A stretch of 64,000 nt of DNA, taken from positions 42,808-106,807 of the forward strand of contig JBBQXS010000012.1 in assembly GCA_038209365.1 (NCBI GenBank). The letters run 5' to 3'. The position numbers were made by a program, and so were the translations under genes. Under the pieces are notes generated by a model, which was not told where the DNA came from, searched no databases, and saw only the letters and a program-made list of their open reading frames with translations. Origin of the DNA: DASQHW01 sp038209365 (GTDB taxonomy: Bacteria > Actinomycetota > Acidimicrobiia > IMCC26256 > PALSA-610). Below, piece by piece: positions 16,832 through 25,281 of the stretch. Positions within the stretch are counted from its first letter, which is position 1. Each line of letters begins with the position of its first letter.

Positions 16832-17596
16832 ATGCAGATCTTCCATTCCTATGGCCTCTTCGGCATTTTCCGCTGGGCCCACGTGCTCGCCGCCGTGATG
16901 TGGATGGGCCTGCTCTGGTTCTTCAACTTCATCCAGACGCCCGCGTACGCGGAGTTGGATCCTCCGGCGCGCAACCAGGCGTTCGACAAGCTCACGTGGC
17001 GCGCCCTTTGGTGGTTCCGGTGGGCTGCCGCCGCGACCGTCGCCTTCGGCTTCTTGCTGATCGCGATCGGCGCGATGGCCAAGGAAACGCTCGGCTTCTA
17101 CCGCAAGGACTACTGGCTGCACAGCGCCGCCGGGCCGACGCTCGCGATCGGCATCCTGATGGGCATCGTGATGTTCCTCAACGTGTGGCTCGTGATCTGG
17201 CCGAACCAGCAGATCGTGATCGCCAACGCCCGCAGCCTGATCGCCGGCGGCGAGGCCAATCCGAATGCCGCCGCGGCGGCGCGGGCCGGCGCGATGGCCT
17301 CGCGCCAGAACACGATCTTCTCGATCCCGGTGCTCTTCTTCATGGTGGGCGCCGGCCACTTCTTCCTGCTTCCACCGAACTTCAACGCCTACATCGGCAC
17401 CGGCAAGACCGTTGTGTACTTCCTCATCGGGCTCGTGGTGCTCGCGGTGCTCGAGGTCAACGCGCTGGGAAACATCAGCGGGCGCGGGAACACGGGGCTG
17501 AACGTGATCTACGAGACCCACAAGAACGCGATCTACGCCGGTTCCGCCATCACGATCGTGATGTACATCCTCGCCGAGATCATCCTGCGAAAATAA
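16832..17596 (+). CDS. PuuD-like (urate oxidase N-domain) membrane protein lacking cytochrome domain
   Basis: The ATG at 16832 is preceded by GGAG. The 254-aa protein has six to seven hydrophobic helices (near residues 13-33, 62-84, 103-127, 166-184, 195-213 and 234-252), with conserved His residues in FRWAHVLAAVMWMG and DYWLHSAAGP. The pattern fits the membrane domain of PuuD-type urate hydroxylases and related uncharacterised proteins. PuuD normally ends in a cytochrome c domain, and here there is no CxxCH motif. No other purine catabolism gene is present, so urate as substrate is doubtful. Confidence 0.6.
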   Translation: MQIFHSYGLFGIFRWAHVLAAVMWMGLLWFFNFIQTPAYAELDPPARNQAFDKLTWRALWWFRWAAAATVAFGFLLIAIGAMAKETLGFYRKDYWLHSAAGPTLAIGILMGIVMFLNVWLVIWPNQQIVIANARSLIAGGEANPNAAAAARAGAMASRQNTIFSIPVLFFMVGAGHFFLLPPNFNAYIGTGKTVVYFLIGLVVLAVLEVNALGNISGRGNTGLNVIYETHKNAIYAGSAITIVMYILAEIILRK

Positions 17597-17599
17597 CTC

Positions 17600-18733
17600 C
17601 TAGACGCCGAGCTCTTCCGCAATGCGGGCGCGGTGGGCGTAGCTCGAGCCGAACAGTGGTTCGCCGGACTTCATGCGCTTCACATAGAGGTGCATGTCGT
17701 GTTCCCACGTGTAGCCGATGCCGCCGTGGATCTGGATGCCCTCCTTGGCAAGCAGCCGCTGGCAGTCGCCGGCCGCGGCCTTGGCCACCGACGTTGCGGT
17801 CGCGCGCCGCGGATCGTTCTCGGCAATCGTGAGCGCCGCGAAGTAGCCGGTCGAGCGGGCCCGCTCGAGTGAGATCATCATGTCCGCGAACTTGTGCTTG
17901 ATCGCCTGAAAGGATCCGATCGGCACGCCGAACTGCTCGCGGTGCTTCGCGTATTCGAGCGTGACGTCGAAGATCGTTTGCGCAGAACCGACGATCTCGA
18001 GTGCAAGCGCCACTGTCGACGCTTCGACCGCTCGGCGGAGTCCCGTGGCGACCGACGCCGTTCCGGGCGCGCCGAGCACACGGTCCCGATCGACGTGTAC
18101 GCCGTCGAGTCGCACGTGCGCGAGGCGCCGGCTCCCGTCGAAGGCATGGACGGCCGTCGTCTGCGTCGCCGCGACGGGCACGACGACCGCGCACACACCG
18201 TCGTCGCCCCGTGTTCCCTCGGCGCGCGCGACGACCACCAACTCATCGACCGCGTCGCCTTCCATGACGAATCGCTTCTCGCCGGTGAGGACAAACCCGT
18301 CGCGACCGAACGTGACCGTCGTCCGCGTCGCGGCAGGATCGTACGAGCCACCGTGCTCTGCAATCGCCAACGAGCCTTGGATCTCGCCGGCGGCAACACC
18401 GCCGAGGAACCGTGCGCGCTGTTCGGGCGTTCCTGTCTCCCGCACCGCCGGCACGAACTGGGTCACGGTCGGCAACAGCGCGCCGGGCGCGATGACGCGC
18501 CCGAGCTCTTCGGCGAGGATCCCCGCTTCGATCATCCCGAGCCCGATGCCGCCGTCTTCCTCGGGAACGGTGAGGGCCGGCCAGCCCAACTCGACCATCG
18601 TCTTCCAGAGCTCGGTCGGGCGTTCGTCGGATTCGACAACCTTGCGCGCGAGCGCGACCGGGCTCTCGCGCGCCAGTACCGCGCGGATCGAGTCGCGCAG
18701 CTCCTCCTGATCGGTCGTGAAGTCGAGCTCCAT
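17600..18733 (-). CDS. Acyl-CoA dehydrogenase
   Basis: The 377-aa protein has the full FadE fold: an N-terminal helical domain, a middle beta domain with LAIAEHGGSYDP and EKRFVMEGD, and a C-terminal helical domain with YAKHREQFGVPIGSFQAIKHKFADM and the catalytic-region HGGIGYTWEHDMHLYVKR. The Glu in TWEH is at the position of the base in many actinobacterial steroid and acyl-CoA dehydrogenases. It oxidises acyl-CoA to enoyl-CoA with FAD. The acyl-CoA synthetase gene lies 12 bp upstream on the same strand, so they are probably co-transcribed. Confidence 0.9.
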   Translation of the reverse strand: MELDFTTDQEELRDSIRAVLARESPVALARKVVESDERPTELWKTMVELGWPALTVPEEDGGIGLGMIEAGILAEELGRVIAPGALLPTVTQFVPAVRETGTPEQRARFLGGVAAGEIQGSLAIAEHGGSYDPAATRTTVTFGRDGFVLTGEKRFVMEGDAVDELVVVARAEGTRGDDGVCAVVVPVAATQTTAVHAFDGSRRLAHVRLDGVHVDRDRVLGAPGTASVATGLRRAVEASTVALALEIVGSAQTIFDVTLEYAKHREQFGVPIGSFQAIKHKFADMMISLERARSTGYFAALTIAENDPRRATATSVAKAAAGDCQRLLAKEGIQIHGGIGYTWEHDMHLYVKRMKSGEPLFGSSYAHRARIAEELGV

Positions 18734-18745
18734 CGGCGGTCGAGG

Positions 18746-20209
18746 CTAGCGGGGAGCCTGCTCGGCGATCGTCTCGGCGAGCGCGCGGCGGTCGACCTTC
18801 TCGCCCGCGGTCAGTGGGAGCGCATCGACGACGAGCACCCCTTCGGGGAGCTTGTACGCGGCGATGTGCGGTGCCGCGTAGTCGCGTAGGACGGCAAGCG
18901 GCGGTGGCCGGTGCGGGTCCCGCGGGACGACGACCGCGACACCGATCTCGCCCATCACATCGTCGGGCCGTGGCACGATCGCGACCGCCGCGAGCTCAGG
19001 ATGCGTCGAGAGCACATGCTCGACTTCCACGGGATAGACGTTGTAGCCGCCGCGTACGTACATCTCCTTGCTGCGACCGACGAGGCGCAAGCGCCCGCGA
19101 TCGTCGACCCGTCCGAGGTCGCCGGTCCGCACGAAGCCGTCGGGGGTGAGCGCGGCACGTGTCTGCTCCGGGTCGCGCCAGTAGCCCGACATCACTGCGG
19201 GCGAGCGCAAGCACACCTCGCCGATCTCGTCCATCGCGACGTCGCGCCCCTCGGAATCGCGGACTGCGAGATCGACGCTGGGGTGTGGCCGCCCGACGCT
19301 GACGATCGCATCTTCTGGAGGATCGCCGAACGCGGTGCCGAGACCGATGCCCGCCTCGGTGCAGGAGTAGCGCGTCGAGAGCGCGGCGCCGAACCGGCGG
19401 CGCGCTTCTTCGGCGAGACCCGGTGTGACCGGTCCGCCGCCGGCGACGATGTACTGCACCGACGACAGGTCGAAGCGATCGAAGTCGGGGTCACGCAACA
19501 TGAGGGCGAGTTGTGTGGGGACACCGGCGACCGTCGTCATGCGTTCTCGCGCCAGCAACTCGAGTGCACCGCGTGCTCGCCACCGCTCCATGATGAAGCT
19601 CGTCCCGCCGCGCCGGAGCGCTCCCGGGAGCTTGGTCATGAAGCCCAGATGTGCGAACGAAGTGCCGCTGAAGGAACGCCCGCCGCCGTCCCACCGGTCG
19701 CCGACGTCGGTCTGCGTGATGAACGCGAGTTGCCGGTTGCAGTACAACGCTCCTTTCGGGAGTCCCGTTGTGCCGGAGGTGAAGATGATCGCGACGGGAC
19801 GTTCGGGATCCTCGCCGATGACGGGCGGCGATTCGCCGCGCACCCGCACGTCCCGGAGGACGTTCTCGAGCGCGTCCGCCGCGGGGAATTCGGCGGTGTC
19901 GAGCACGAGGCGCGGATCGGCGACGTCGAGGACCGCGAGTCGCTCAGCCGCCGACAACCGATCGTTGACACCGGCGGTGATCGCGCCGAGCTTGGCGGTC
20001 GCGCAATACGCGAGCAGGTACTCGGGACCGGGCGGCAACACCATCGCGACAACATCGCCCGCGCGCACGCCTCGTCGTGCGAGCCCGACCGCCACTTCGT
20101 CGGAGATACGGTCGACGTCCGCGTACGACAGGGCCCAGCCGACCGGCGCGACGTAAGCGGTACGATCCGCAAAACGCCGGGCCGCTTCGGCAATTGTCGG
20201 GGGCAGCAT
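18746..20209 (-). CDS. AMP-forming acyl-CoA synthetase (FadD family)
   Basis: The ATG at 20209 gives 487 aa beginning MLPPTIAEAARRFADR. The protein carries the P-loop AIIFTSGTTGLPKG, the YSCTEAG motif, RTGDLGRVDDRGRLRLVGRSKEMYVRGGYN and the C-terminal TAGEKVDRRAL with the catalytic Lys. It activates a carboxylic acid to its CoA thioester for the downstream dehydrogenase. Its start codon abuts the start of the divergent TetR gene, which suggests control by that regulator, although no operator is obvious. Confidence 0.9.
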   Translation of the reverse strand: MLPPTIAEAARRFADRTAYVAPVGWALSYADVDRISDEVAVGLARRGVRAGDVVAMVLPPGPEYLLAYCATAKLGAITAGVNDRLSAAERLAVLDVADPRLVLDTAEFPAADALENVLRDVRVRGESPPVIGEDPERPVAIIFTSGTTGLPKGALYCNRQLAFITQTDVGDRWDGGGRSFSGTSFAHLGFMTKLPGALRRGGTSFIMERWRARGALELLARERMTTVAGVPTQLALMLRDPDFDRFDLSSVQYIVAGGGPVTPGLAEEARRRFGAALSTRYSCTEAGIGLGTAFGDPPEDAIVSVGRPHPSVDLAVRDSEGRDVAMDEIGEVCLRSPAVMSGYWRDPEQTRAALTPDGFVRTGDLGRVDDRGRLRLVGRSKEMYVRGGYNVYPVEVEHVLSTHPELAAVAIVPRPDDVMGEIGVAVVVPRDPHRPPPLAVLRDYAAPHIAAYKLPEGVLVVDALPLTAGEKVDRRALAETIAEQAPR

Positions 20210-20895
20210 TGACCGAACCTTACAAGTCGTCGCGACGTCCGGGTTCCCGCCGCAACGCTCCCGACGCGCCCGGCACACCCGCCCAGTCGCGCGAGCTGCG
20301 CGCGCAGGGTCGGAAGACGATGCGGCGGCTCCTCGACGCCGGCATGCGCGTGTTCGGCGAACGAGGCTTCCATGCGGCTCGTGTCGACGACATCGTACGC
20401 GCAGCTCGCACGTCTCACGGTACCTTCTACCTGTACTTCGCCAACAAGGAGGACTTGCTACGCGCGCTCGCGGTCGAGTGCGCGCAGGAGATGGACGCGC
20501 TCGCCGGCGGCATCGGACCGATCACGCGCGACGCGCGCGGCGCGGATGAGCTGCGTCGCTTCCTTGCGGAGTTCTTCACGACGTACCGTCGCCACGGACC
20601 GGTGATACGCGCGTGGATGGAGGGCCATGTGGCGGACCGAGAAGTGACACGTCTCGGCGTGCACGCGTTCACCGACATCGCAACCATGCTCGGCCGGAGG
20701 ATGCGCGAGGCGGGGGTGCCGGGCGATCCCGCGAGCATCCCGGCGCTGATGGCGCTCATCGAACGCATCGCGTACTTCCTTGTCTCGCGCCGGCTCGATT
20801 TCGACGGCGACACACTGCTCGACACCGTTACCAACGTCGTCCATCGCGGCTTCTTCGGCGCGCCCGTAAGGTCAGTAGGGCGCACTCGGCCGTGA
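20209..20895 (+). CDS. TetR-family transcriptional regulator
   Basis: The DNA-binding domain is clear: GRKTMRRLLDAGMRVFGERGFHAARVDDIVRAARTSHGTFYLYFANKEDL, so translation must begin upstream of it. The only candidates are TTG codons at 20209 or 20194, because no ATG or GTG precedes the domain in frame. From 20209 it is 228 aa, with an Arg/Pro-rich 33-residue leader. The C-terminal ligand domain is of the fatty-acid/steroid regulator type. It is divergent from the fadD-fadE pair and is the most likely local repressor of it. It does not resemble KstR2. Confidence 0.82.
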   Translation: MTEPYKSSRRPGSRRNAPDAPGTPAQSRELRAQGRKTMRRLLDAGMRVFGERGFHAARVDDIVRAARTSHGTFYLYFANKEDLLRALAVECAQEMDALAGGIGPITRDARGADELRRFLAEFFTTYRRHGPVIRAWMEGHVADREVTRLGVHAFTDIATMLGRRMREAGVPGDPASIPALMALIERIAYFLVSRRLDFDGDTLLDTVTNVVHRGFFGAPVRSVGRTRP

Positions 20896-20911
20896 GCGGA
20901 GCGGCCCAGAA

Positions 20912-22000
20912 TTACGCCGGGGCAGGCCGTTCGCTCTTCTCGTGGCGGGTCGAGAGGTAGATCGCCTTGGCGGCGCCGAGGAGCGGTATCGCGAACAGCC
21001 CGCCGATCAAACCGCCCGCCGAGACGCCGACGAGCGCCGCGACCATCGTGACGGGCGGGGAGAGGTTCACTGCGCGGCCGATGATCAACGGCTGGATCAC
21101 GTGGTTCTCGAGGTTCTGGTAGAAGAAGAAGATCGCGAGGCACGCGAGTCCGATGATCGCTCCCTGCGAGAAGCCGAGCAGCACGAACACCACGCCGCCG
21201 AGAAACCCGCCGACTTGTGGGATCGGATTGGTGATCGCGACCCAGACGGCGACCAGCGGCGCGAGCGGAACGCCGAGTGCGAGCGAGCTCGTGAGCATCA
21301 CCGTTCCCGCGAGTGCGGCAACGAGCAATGATCCCGCGATGTAGCGACCGATGATGTCGTAGACGAGCCGGCCGAGGTTGTCGGCCGTGGATCGTCGGTG
21401 CTCGGGAACGAGCCGCCGTACCCCGTTCACGATGTGCTCGCCGTCGAGCAGCAGCGTGATCGCGAGCAGGATGGTGAACAGCGCGGCGGCGACACCGTCG
21501 GCGACCGCGCCGGCCGCGTTCTCGATCGGTGTGGCATCGACGCTGAGCCGTTCCGGCACGGCGTCGAGCCAATCCTGGACCTTGTTCGACGCGTTTGCGT
21601 CGCGGAGCCGCTGCCCGACGATTGGCAGCTTCCCGAGATCCTTCACCGTACGCGGAATCTGTTTGTTGAAGTCGCGCACCTCGCGAATCGTCGGCACGGT
21701 GATGAGCGCGAGGATGGTGACGGCGACGATCCCGAACGCCGTCAGCACCAATGCAGCGGCGGTACGGCGATGCCAGCCGGTCCGGCGCTTGATCCGATCG
21801 ACGAGCGGATTCAGCGCGAGCGCGAACAGTGTCGCGATCGCGAGGGACGACAGCGTTCTCGGGATCGAACGCACGAACCACACCGAGATCGCGAGTATCG
21901 CGAAGGCGACCGCGAGCGGAATCGCCGACCGCGGGTCGAAATCGATCCCCCCCGCGGCACCCTCGTCGGGCCTCGAGGGTCCGGTTTCGCTCGGTGACAC
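20912..22000 (-). CDS. AI-2E family transporter-like membrane protein
   Basis: A GTG at 22000 gives 362 aa (VSPSETGPSRPDEGAAGG) and avoids overlap with the divergent gene. The protein has the AI-2E/PerM/TqsA fold: an N-terminal pair of helices, an extramembrane segment (residues about 110-180), then IGRYIAGSLLVAALAG, the conserved NPIPQVGGFLGG motif and FYQNLENHVIQPLIIGRAVNLSPP. This pattern is family-diagnostic. Members export small molecules or ions; the substrate is unknown. Only 19 bp separate it from a divergent paralogue. Confidence 0.85.
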   Translation of the reverse strand: MSPSETGPSRPDEGAAGGIDFDPRSAIPLAVAFAILAISVWFVRSIPRTLSSLAIATLFALALNPLVDRIKRRTGWHRRTAAALVLTAFGIVAVTILALITVPTIREVRDFNKQIPRTVKDLGKLPIVGQRLRDANASNKVQDWLDAVPERLSVDATPIENAAGAVADGVAAALFTILLAITLLLDGEHIVNGVRRLVPEHRRSTADNLGRLVYDIIGRYIAGSLLVAALAGTVMLTSSLALGVPLAPLVAVWVAITNPIPQVGGFLGGVVFVLLGFSQGAIIGLACLAIFFFYQNLENHVIQPLIIGRAVNLSPPVTMVAALVGVSAGGLIGGLFAIPLLGAAKAIYLSTRHEKSERPAPA

Positions 22001-22019
22001 GTCGGTATCGTACGAGCCA

Positions 22020-23114
22020 ATGGCAGACGGCGCGCGCACGCTCAAGGTGCGGCTGTCGGTGCGCTCCGCGCTGGCGCTGGTCTTCGGTCTCGCCGCCACC
22101 GTGCTGCTGTTGCGCATACTGCACAGCTCCGAACGCGTCATCGCGTGGGTTCTCTGCGCGATGGCCGTCGCCGCGCTCGTGTACCCGGCAGTGGAATGGC
22201 TCGGGCGCTTTCGTTACATCCCACGCGCACTCGCCGTGGTCATCGTCTTCGTCCTCGGGCTCGGCAGTGTCGGCTTCCTGGGCTACCGCATCGTCAATGA
22301 CGTGGCGGACGCGATGAGCTCGCTCCAGGACGCGGCGCCGAAGCGGGCGGCCCAGCTCGAACACGACTCCGACTTCTTCCGAGAGATCAAGCTCGAGCAG
22401 CGCGTCACGAAGCTCGTCGACGCGATTCCGTCGCGACTCGCGGGCGGTGAGCCGACCCAGGCGTTGCGAACGAACGCGACTCGCGGGCTTGCGTTCGTTG
22501 CCGGGCTCATCCTCACGATCTTCTTCGTGCTCTACGGCCCGCACCTCATCAAGGGCGGCCTCGGGGTCATCGAGAACGACGCGGCGCGCCGGCGAACCGA
22601 GGAGGTGTTCCTGCGCGGATCGCACCGCGCGTTGTTCTTCGCGCGGGTCAAACTCTGGGAGGCGGTCGTAGAAGGCTTCCTCGCGTATTCGATCGCCCGA
22701 ATGGCAAGTGTCCCCGGCCCGGCCGCGCTCGGCGTGTGGGTCGCGTTGTGGAGCTTGTTGCCGGTCGCGGGCGTGCTCATCGGTGCGCTCCCGATCTTCG
22801 TCTTCGCGGCAGCGGTCTCGACGACCCGCGCCGCCACCGTCGGGGCGGCGTTCATCGCGATCGGTGTCGGCGACTGGCTCGTCAACCGCTGGCTCGAGCG
22901 GCGGACCGTCGACGTCGGCAGCTTCGTGATCGTGCTCGCCGCATTCGGTGGCTTGGAGCTCTACGGTCTTTCGGGCGCGTTGCTCTTCGTGCTCGGCGCC
23001 GTGTTCGTCGTCGCGATCATCAGCGAGATCGGTCCCGAAGAGGTCGCGGAGGTGCTCGCGGCGCAGCCGGCGCCCCGCCGGACCCGCCGGCATCGCATCA
23101 GACGCCGAGAATGA
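22020..23114 (+). CDS. AI-2E family transporter-like membrane protein, divergent paralogue
   Basis: The ATG at 22020 gives MADGARTLKVRLSVRSALALVFG and a 364-aa polytopic protein. It shares layout with the neighbour on the opposite strand (paired N-terminal helices, an amphipathic central region, then several helices with SLLPVAGVLIGALPIF and NRWLERRTVDVGSFVIVL), but the NPIPxVG motif is altered to LLPVAG. The two may form a heteromer or be a diverged duplication. Its last 17 bp overlap the convergent thiolase-fold gene. Confidence 0.8.
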   Translation: MADGARTLKVRLSVRSALALVFGLAATVLLLRILHSSERVIAWVLCAMAVAALVYPAVEWLGRFRYIPRALAVVIVFVLGLGSVGFLGYRIVNDVADAMSSLQDAAPKRAAQLEHDSDFFREIKLEQRVTKLVDAIPSRLAGGEPTQALRTNATRGLAFVAGLILTIFFVLYGPHLIKGGLGVIENDAARRRTEEVFLRGSHRALFFARVKLWEAVVEGFLAYSIARMASVPGPAALGVWVALWSLLPVAGVLIGALPIFVFAAAVSTTRAATVGAAFIAIGVGDWLVNRWLERRTVDVGSFVIVLAAFGGLELYGLSGALLFVLGAVFVVAIISEIGPEEVAEVLAAQPAPRRTRRHRIRRRE

Positions 23115-24240
23115 CCGTGCTCGCGGTCGAGAACCATCCGCCGGTGCCGTTGACGCACGCGAGCTTCGCGTTCTCGACCTGCCGTCCGTGCGCCTCGCCC
23201 CGCAGCTGACGAGCCGCCTCGACGAGCAGGAAGATCCCTCGCATCCCGGGATGGCAGTGCGACAGTCCACCGCCGTCGGTGTTCGTCGGGAGCGCTCCGC
23301 CGACGCGCATTTTGCCGTCCTCCACGAACGGGCCGCCTTCACCGCGCTTGCAGAAGCCGAGCGCCTCGTACGTCTCGAGGACCATCGACGTGAACGCGTC
23401 GTAGATCTGGCAGATGTCGATGTCATCGGGGTGCACGCCTGCGCGTTCGAATGCGAGCTTGCCGCTGCGCGACGCCGGCGACTCGGTGAAGTCCTCCCAT
23501 TCGCTCATCGTCGTGTGGCTCGTCGTCTCACCCGTGCCGAGGACCCACACCGGTTGTTTCGCGCAGTCGCGCGCGCGTTCCTCGGTGGTGAGCACCACCG
23601 CGCCGCCGCCGTCACTGCGGATGCAACAATGAAGCTTGGTCAGCGGGTCGGCGATCATGCGCGAATTCAGCACGTCGTCGATCGTGATCGGGTCCTGGTA
23701 GAAGGCTTCGGGATTGCGTGAAGCGTTGTACCGCGTGCTCACCGCGATCTCGGCGAGCTGTTCGACCGTGGTGCCGAACTCGTGCATGTGGCGGCGCGTG
23801 GCCATCGCGTACTTCGCGATCAAGGAGTGGCCGAAGGGCGCATCGAACTGCACCGGACCGCGACCGCCGAAGCTGAGGTTCGCGCCGCGGCGACGCGCCT
23901 TGAGGTCGGCGCGGGTCGTCGACCCGTACACGATCACGACGACCTCGACATGGCCGGCGAGGATTGCCGCGGTCGCGTGCTCGACCATGAACTCCCACGT
24001 CGAGCCGCCCACACCGGTGCCGTCGGCCCACGTCGGCCGCAGGCCGAGATACTCGGCGATCTCCACGGGCGCGAGCAGGCCCATGCCGCTCGACGCGAAG
24101 CCGTCGATGTCGTCCTTGGTGAGACCGGCATCGGCGATCGCCCGCGACGCAGCCTGGTAATGCAGCTCGTACGGCGTTTTCGTGTCGACGCGCCCGATGT
24201 CGGAGAGCGCGGCCCCAACGAGTGCAACGTGCTTCGTCAC
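23098..24240 (-). CDS. Thiolase-fold lipid-transfer (Ltp/SCP2-type) protein lacking the nucleophilic Cys
   Basis: GTG start; 380 aa. The thiolase fold is visible in the N-terminal VALVGAALSDIGRV and the C-terminal GGGLSHCHPGMRGIFLLVEAARQLRG. Where thiolases have the acylated Cys this protein reads GTGVGGSTWEF, with no Cys. Such Ltp-type enzymes include the retro-aldolase Ltp2 that releases propionyl-CoA from steroid side chains together with a DUF35 partner. No DUF35 gene is adjacent here; the nearest is at 48.6 kb. An SDR lies 22 bp upstream on the same strand. Confidence 0.8.
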   Translation of the reverse strand: MTKHVALVGAALSDIGRVDTKTPYELHYQAASRAIADAGLTKDDIDGFASSGMGLLAPVEIAEYLGLRPTWADGTGVGGSTWEFMVEHATAAILAGHVEVVVIVYGSTTRADLKARRRGANLSFGGRGPVQFDAPFGHSLIAKYAMATRRHMHEFGTTVEQLAEIAVSTRYNASRNPEAFYQDPITIDDVLNSRMIADPLTKLHCCIRSDGGGAVVLTTEERARDCAKQPVWVLGTGETTSHTTMSEWEDFTESPASRSGKLAFERAGVHPDDIDICQIYDAFTSMVLETYEALGFCKRGEGGPFVEDGKMRVGGALPTNTDGGGLSHCHPGMRGIFLLVEAARQLRGEAHGRQVENAKLACVNGTGGWFSTASTVILGV

Positions 24241-24262
24241 GTTTCGCGACCAGGAATCTTCT

Positions 24263-25195
24263 TCATGTCCGGCGTTGTGCGTCGATCCCCGGATTCTCGC
24301 TCTGGAAGACGTACCGGTTGACGATCCGGCCGATGTCTGCCGGGTCCCACTGCTTCGGGTTGCCTTCTTTGTCGGTGGCGAGGAACTGCTCGCCCATCTC
24401 CCACGGCTTGTACAGCGCGAGGTTGTTCCCGACGAGCCGGAACACCTGACCGGTGACGTGCAGCGCTTCGTCCGACGCGAGCCACACGACGCCGGGCGCC
24501 GAGTTCCCGGGGTTCATCGCCTCGAACTCGGTGTAGTCCTCGGGGTTCTTCACCTCGATCTTCATCGCCTGGGCCACCATGCGGGTCGCGCCGCCCGGGC
24601 CGATGCAGTTCGCACGGACGCCGTAGCGCTTCAGCTCGAGGCTCGCGATGATCGTCATCGCCGCGACGCCGGCCTTGGCGGCGCCGTAGTTGATCTGGCT
24701 CGCCTGGCCCTGGAGGCCGGCGCTCGAAACGGTGTTGATGATGGACGCGCGAGGCTGGCGGCCCTCCTTGGACTCGTTGCGCCAGTGCGCCGACGCATGA
24801 TGCATCGTGTTGAAGCTGCCGTACATGTGCACCTTGACGACGGTGTCGAAGTCCTCGGGTGTCATCGAGAACATCATGCGGTCGCGCAACACGCCGGCGT
24901 TGTTCACGAGGACGTCGAGCCGGCCGAAGGTGTCGAGCGCGGTCCCGATGATGTTCCGTGCACCCTCGAAGTCGGCGACGCTGTCGTAGTTGGCGGCTGC
25001 GTCGCCGCCACGCTTCTTGATGATGTCGACGACCTCGTCGGCGGCGCGCTTGTCGGCGCCCTCCCCCGTGACGGATCCGCCCAGGTCGTTGACGACGACC
25101 TTGGCGCCGTGGTCGGCAAGCATGATCGCTTCGCCGCGGCCGACTCCGTTGCCGGCACCCGTGACAATCGCGACCTTGCCGTCGAGCATGCCCAT
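24263..25195 (-). CDS. SDR, long-tailed hydroxyacyl/hydroxysteroid dehydrogenase type
   Basis: The ATG at 25195 has AGGGGG nine bases upstream, so MGMLDGKVAIVTGAG is the start. The 310-aa protein has TGAGNGVGRG, NDLGGSVTGEG (the loop insertion of MFE-2-like SDRs), NNAGVLRDRMMFSMT and catalytic YGAAK, then a 60-residue tail ending in NRYVFQSENPG. This architecture fits 3-hydroxyacyl-CoA or hydroxysteroid dehydrogenases. It is co-directional with the thiolase-fold gene 22 bp downstream; together they could perform hydroxyacyl oxidation and C-C cleavage. Confidence 0.88.
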   Translation of the reverse strand: MGMLDGKVAIVTGAGNGVGRGEAIMLADHGAKVVVNDLGGSVTGEGADKRAADEVVDIIKKRGGDAAANYDSVADFEGARNIIGTALDTFGRLDVLVNNAGVLRDRMMFSMTPEDFDTVVKVHMYGSFNTMHHASAHWRNESKEGRQPRASIINTVSSAGLQGQASQINYGAAKAGVAAMTIIASLELKRYGVRANCIGPGGATRMVAQAMKIEVKNPEDYTEFEAMNPGNSAPGVVWLASDEALHVTGQVFRLVGNNLALYKPWEMGEQFLATDKEGNPKQWDPADIGRIVNRYVFQSENPGIDAQRRT

Positions 25196-25281
25196 TTGCG
25201 CGTTCCCCCTGGCCACAAGAAAACTGACGTGGGCGTCACCGTAGCGCGCGCCGAAAACCGATTGCCAAGGCGGAGGATGCC

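Noticed and set aside
18746..20209. FadD3-type HIP-CoA ligase as the identity of one of the three acyl-CoA synthetases
   Set aside because: None of the three shows clear FadD3-specific sequence that I can confirm, so only the family name is used.
20427..23426. A 999-aa minus-strand frame
   Set aside because: Low-complexity Arg/Asp-rich translation in the shadow of the AI-2E genes and TetR; no domain pattern.
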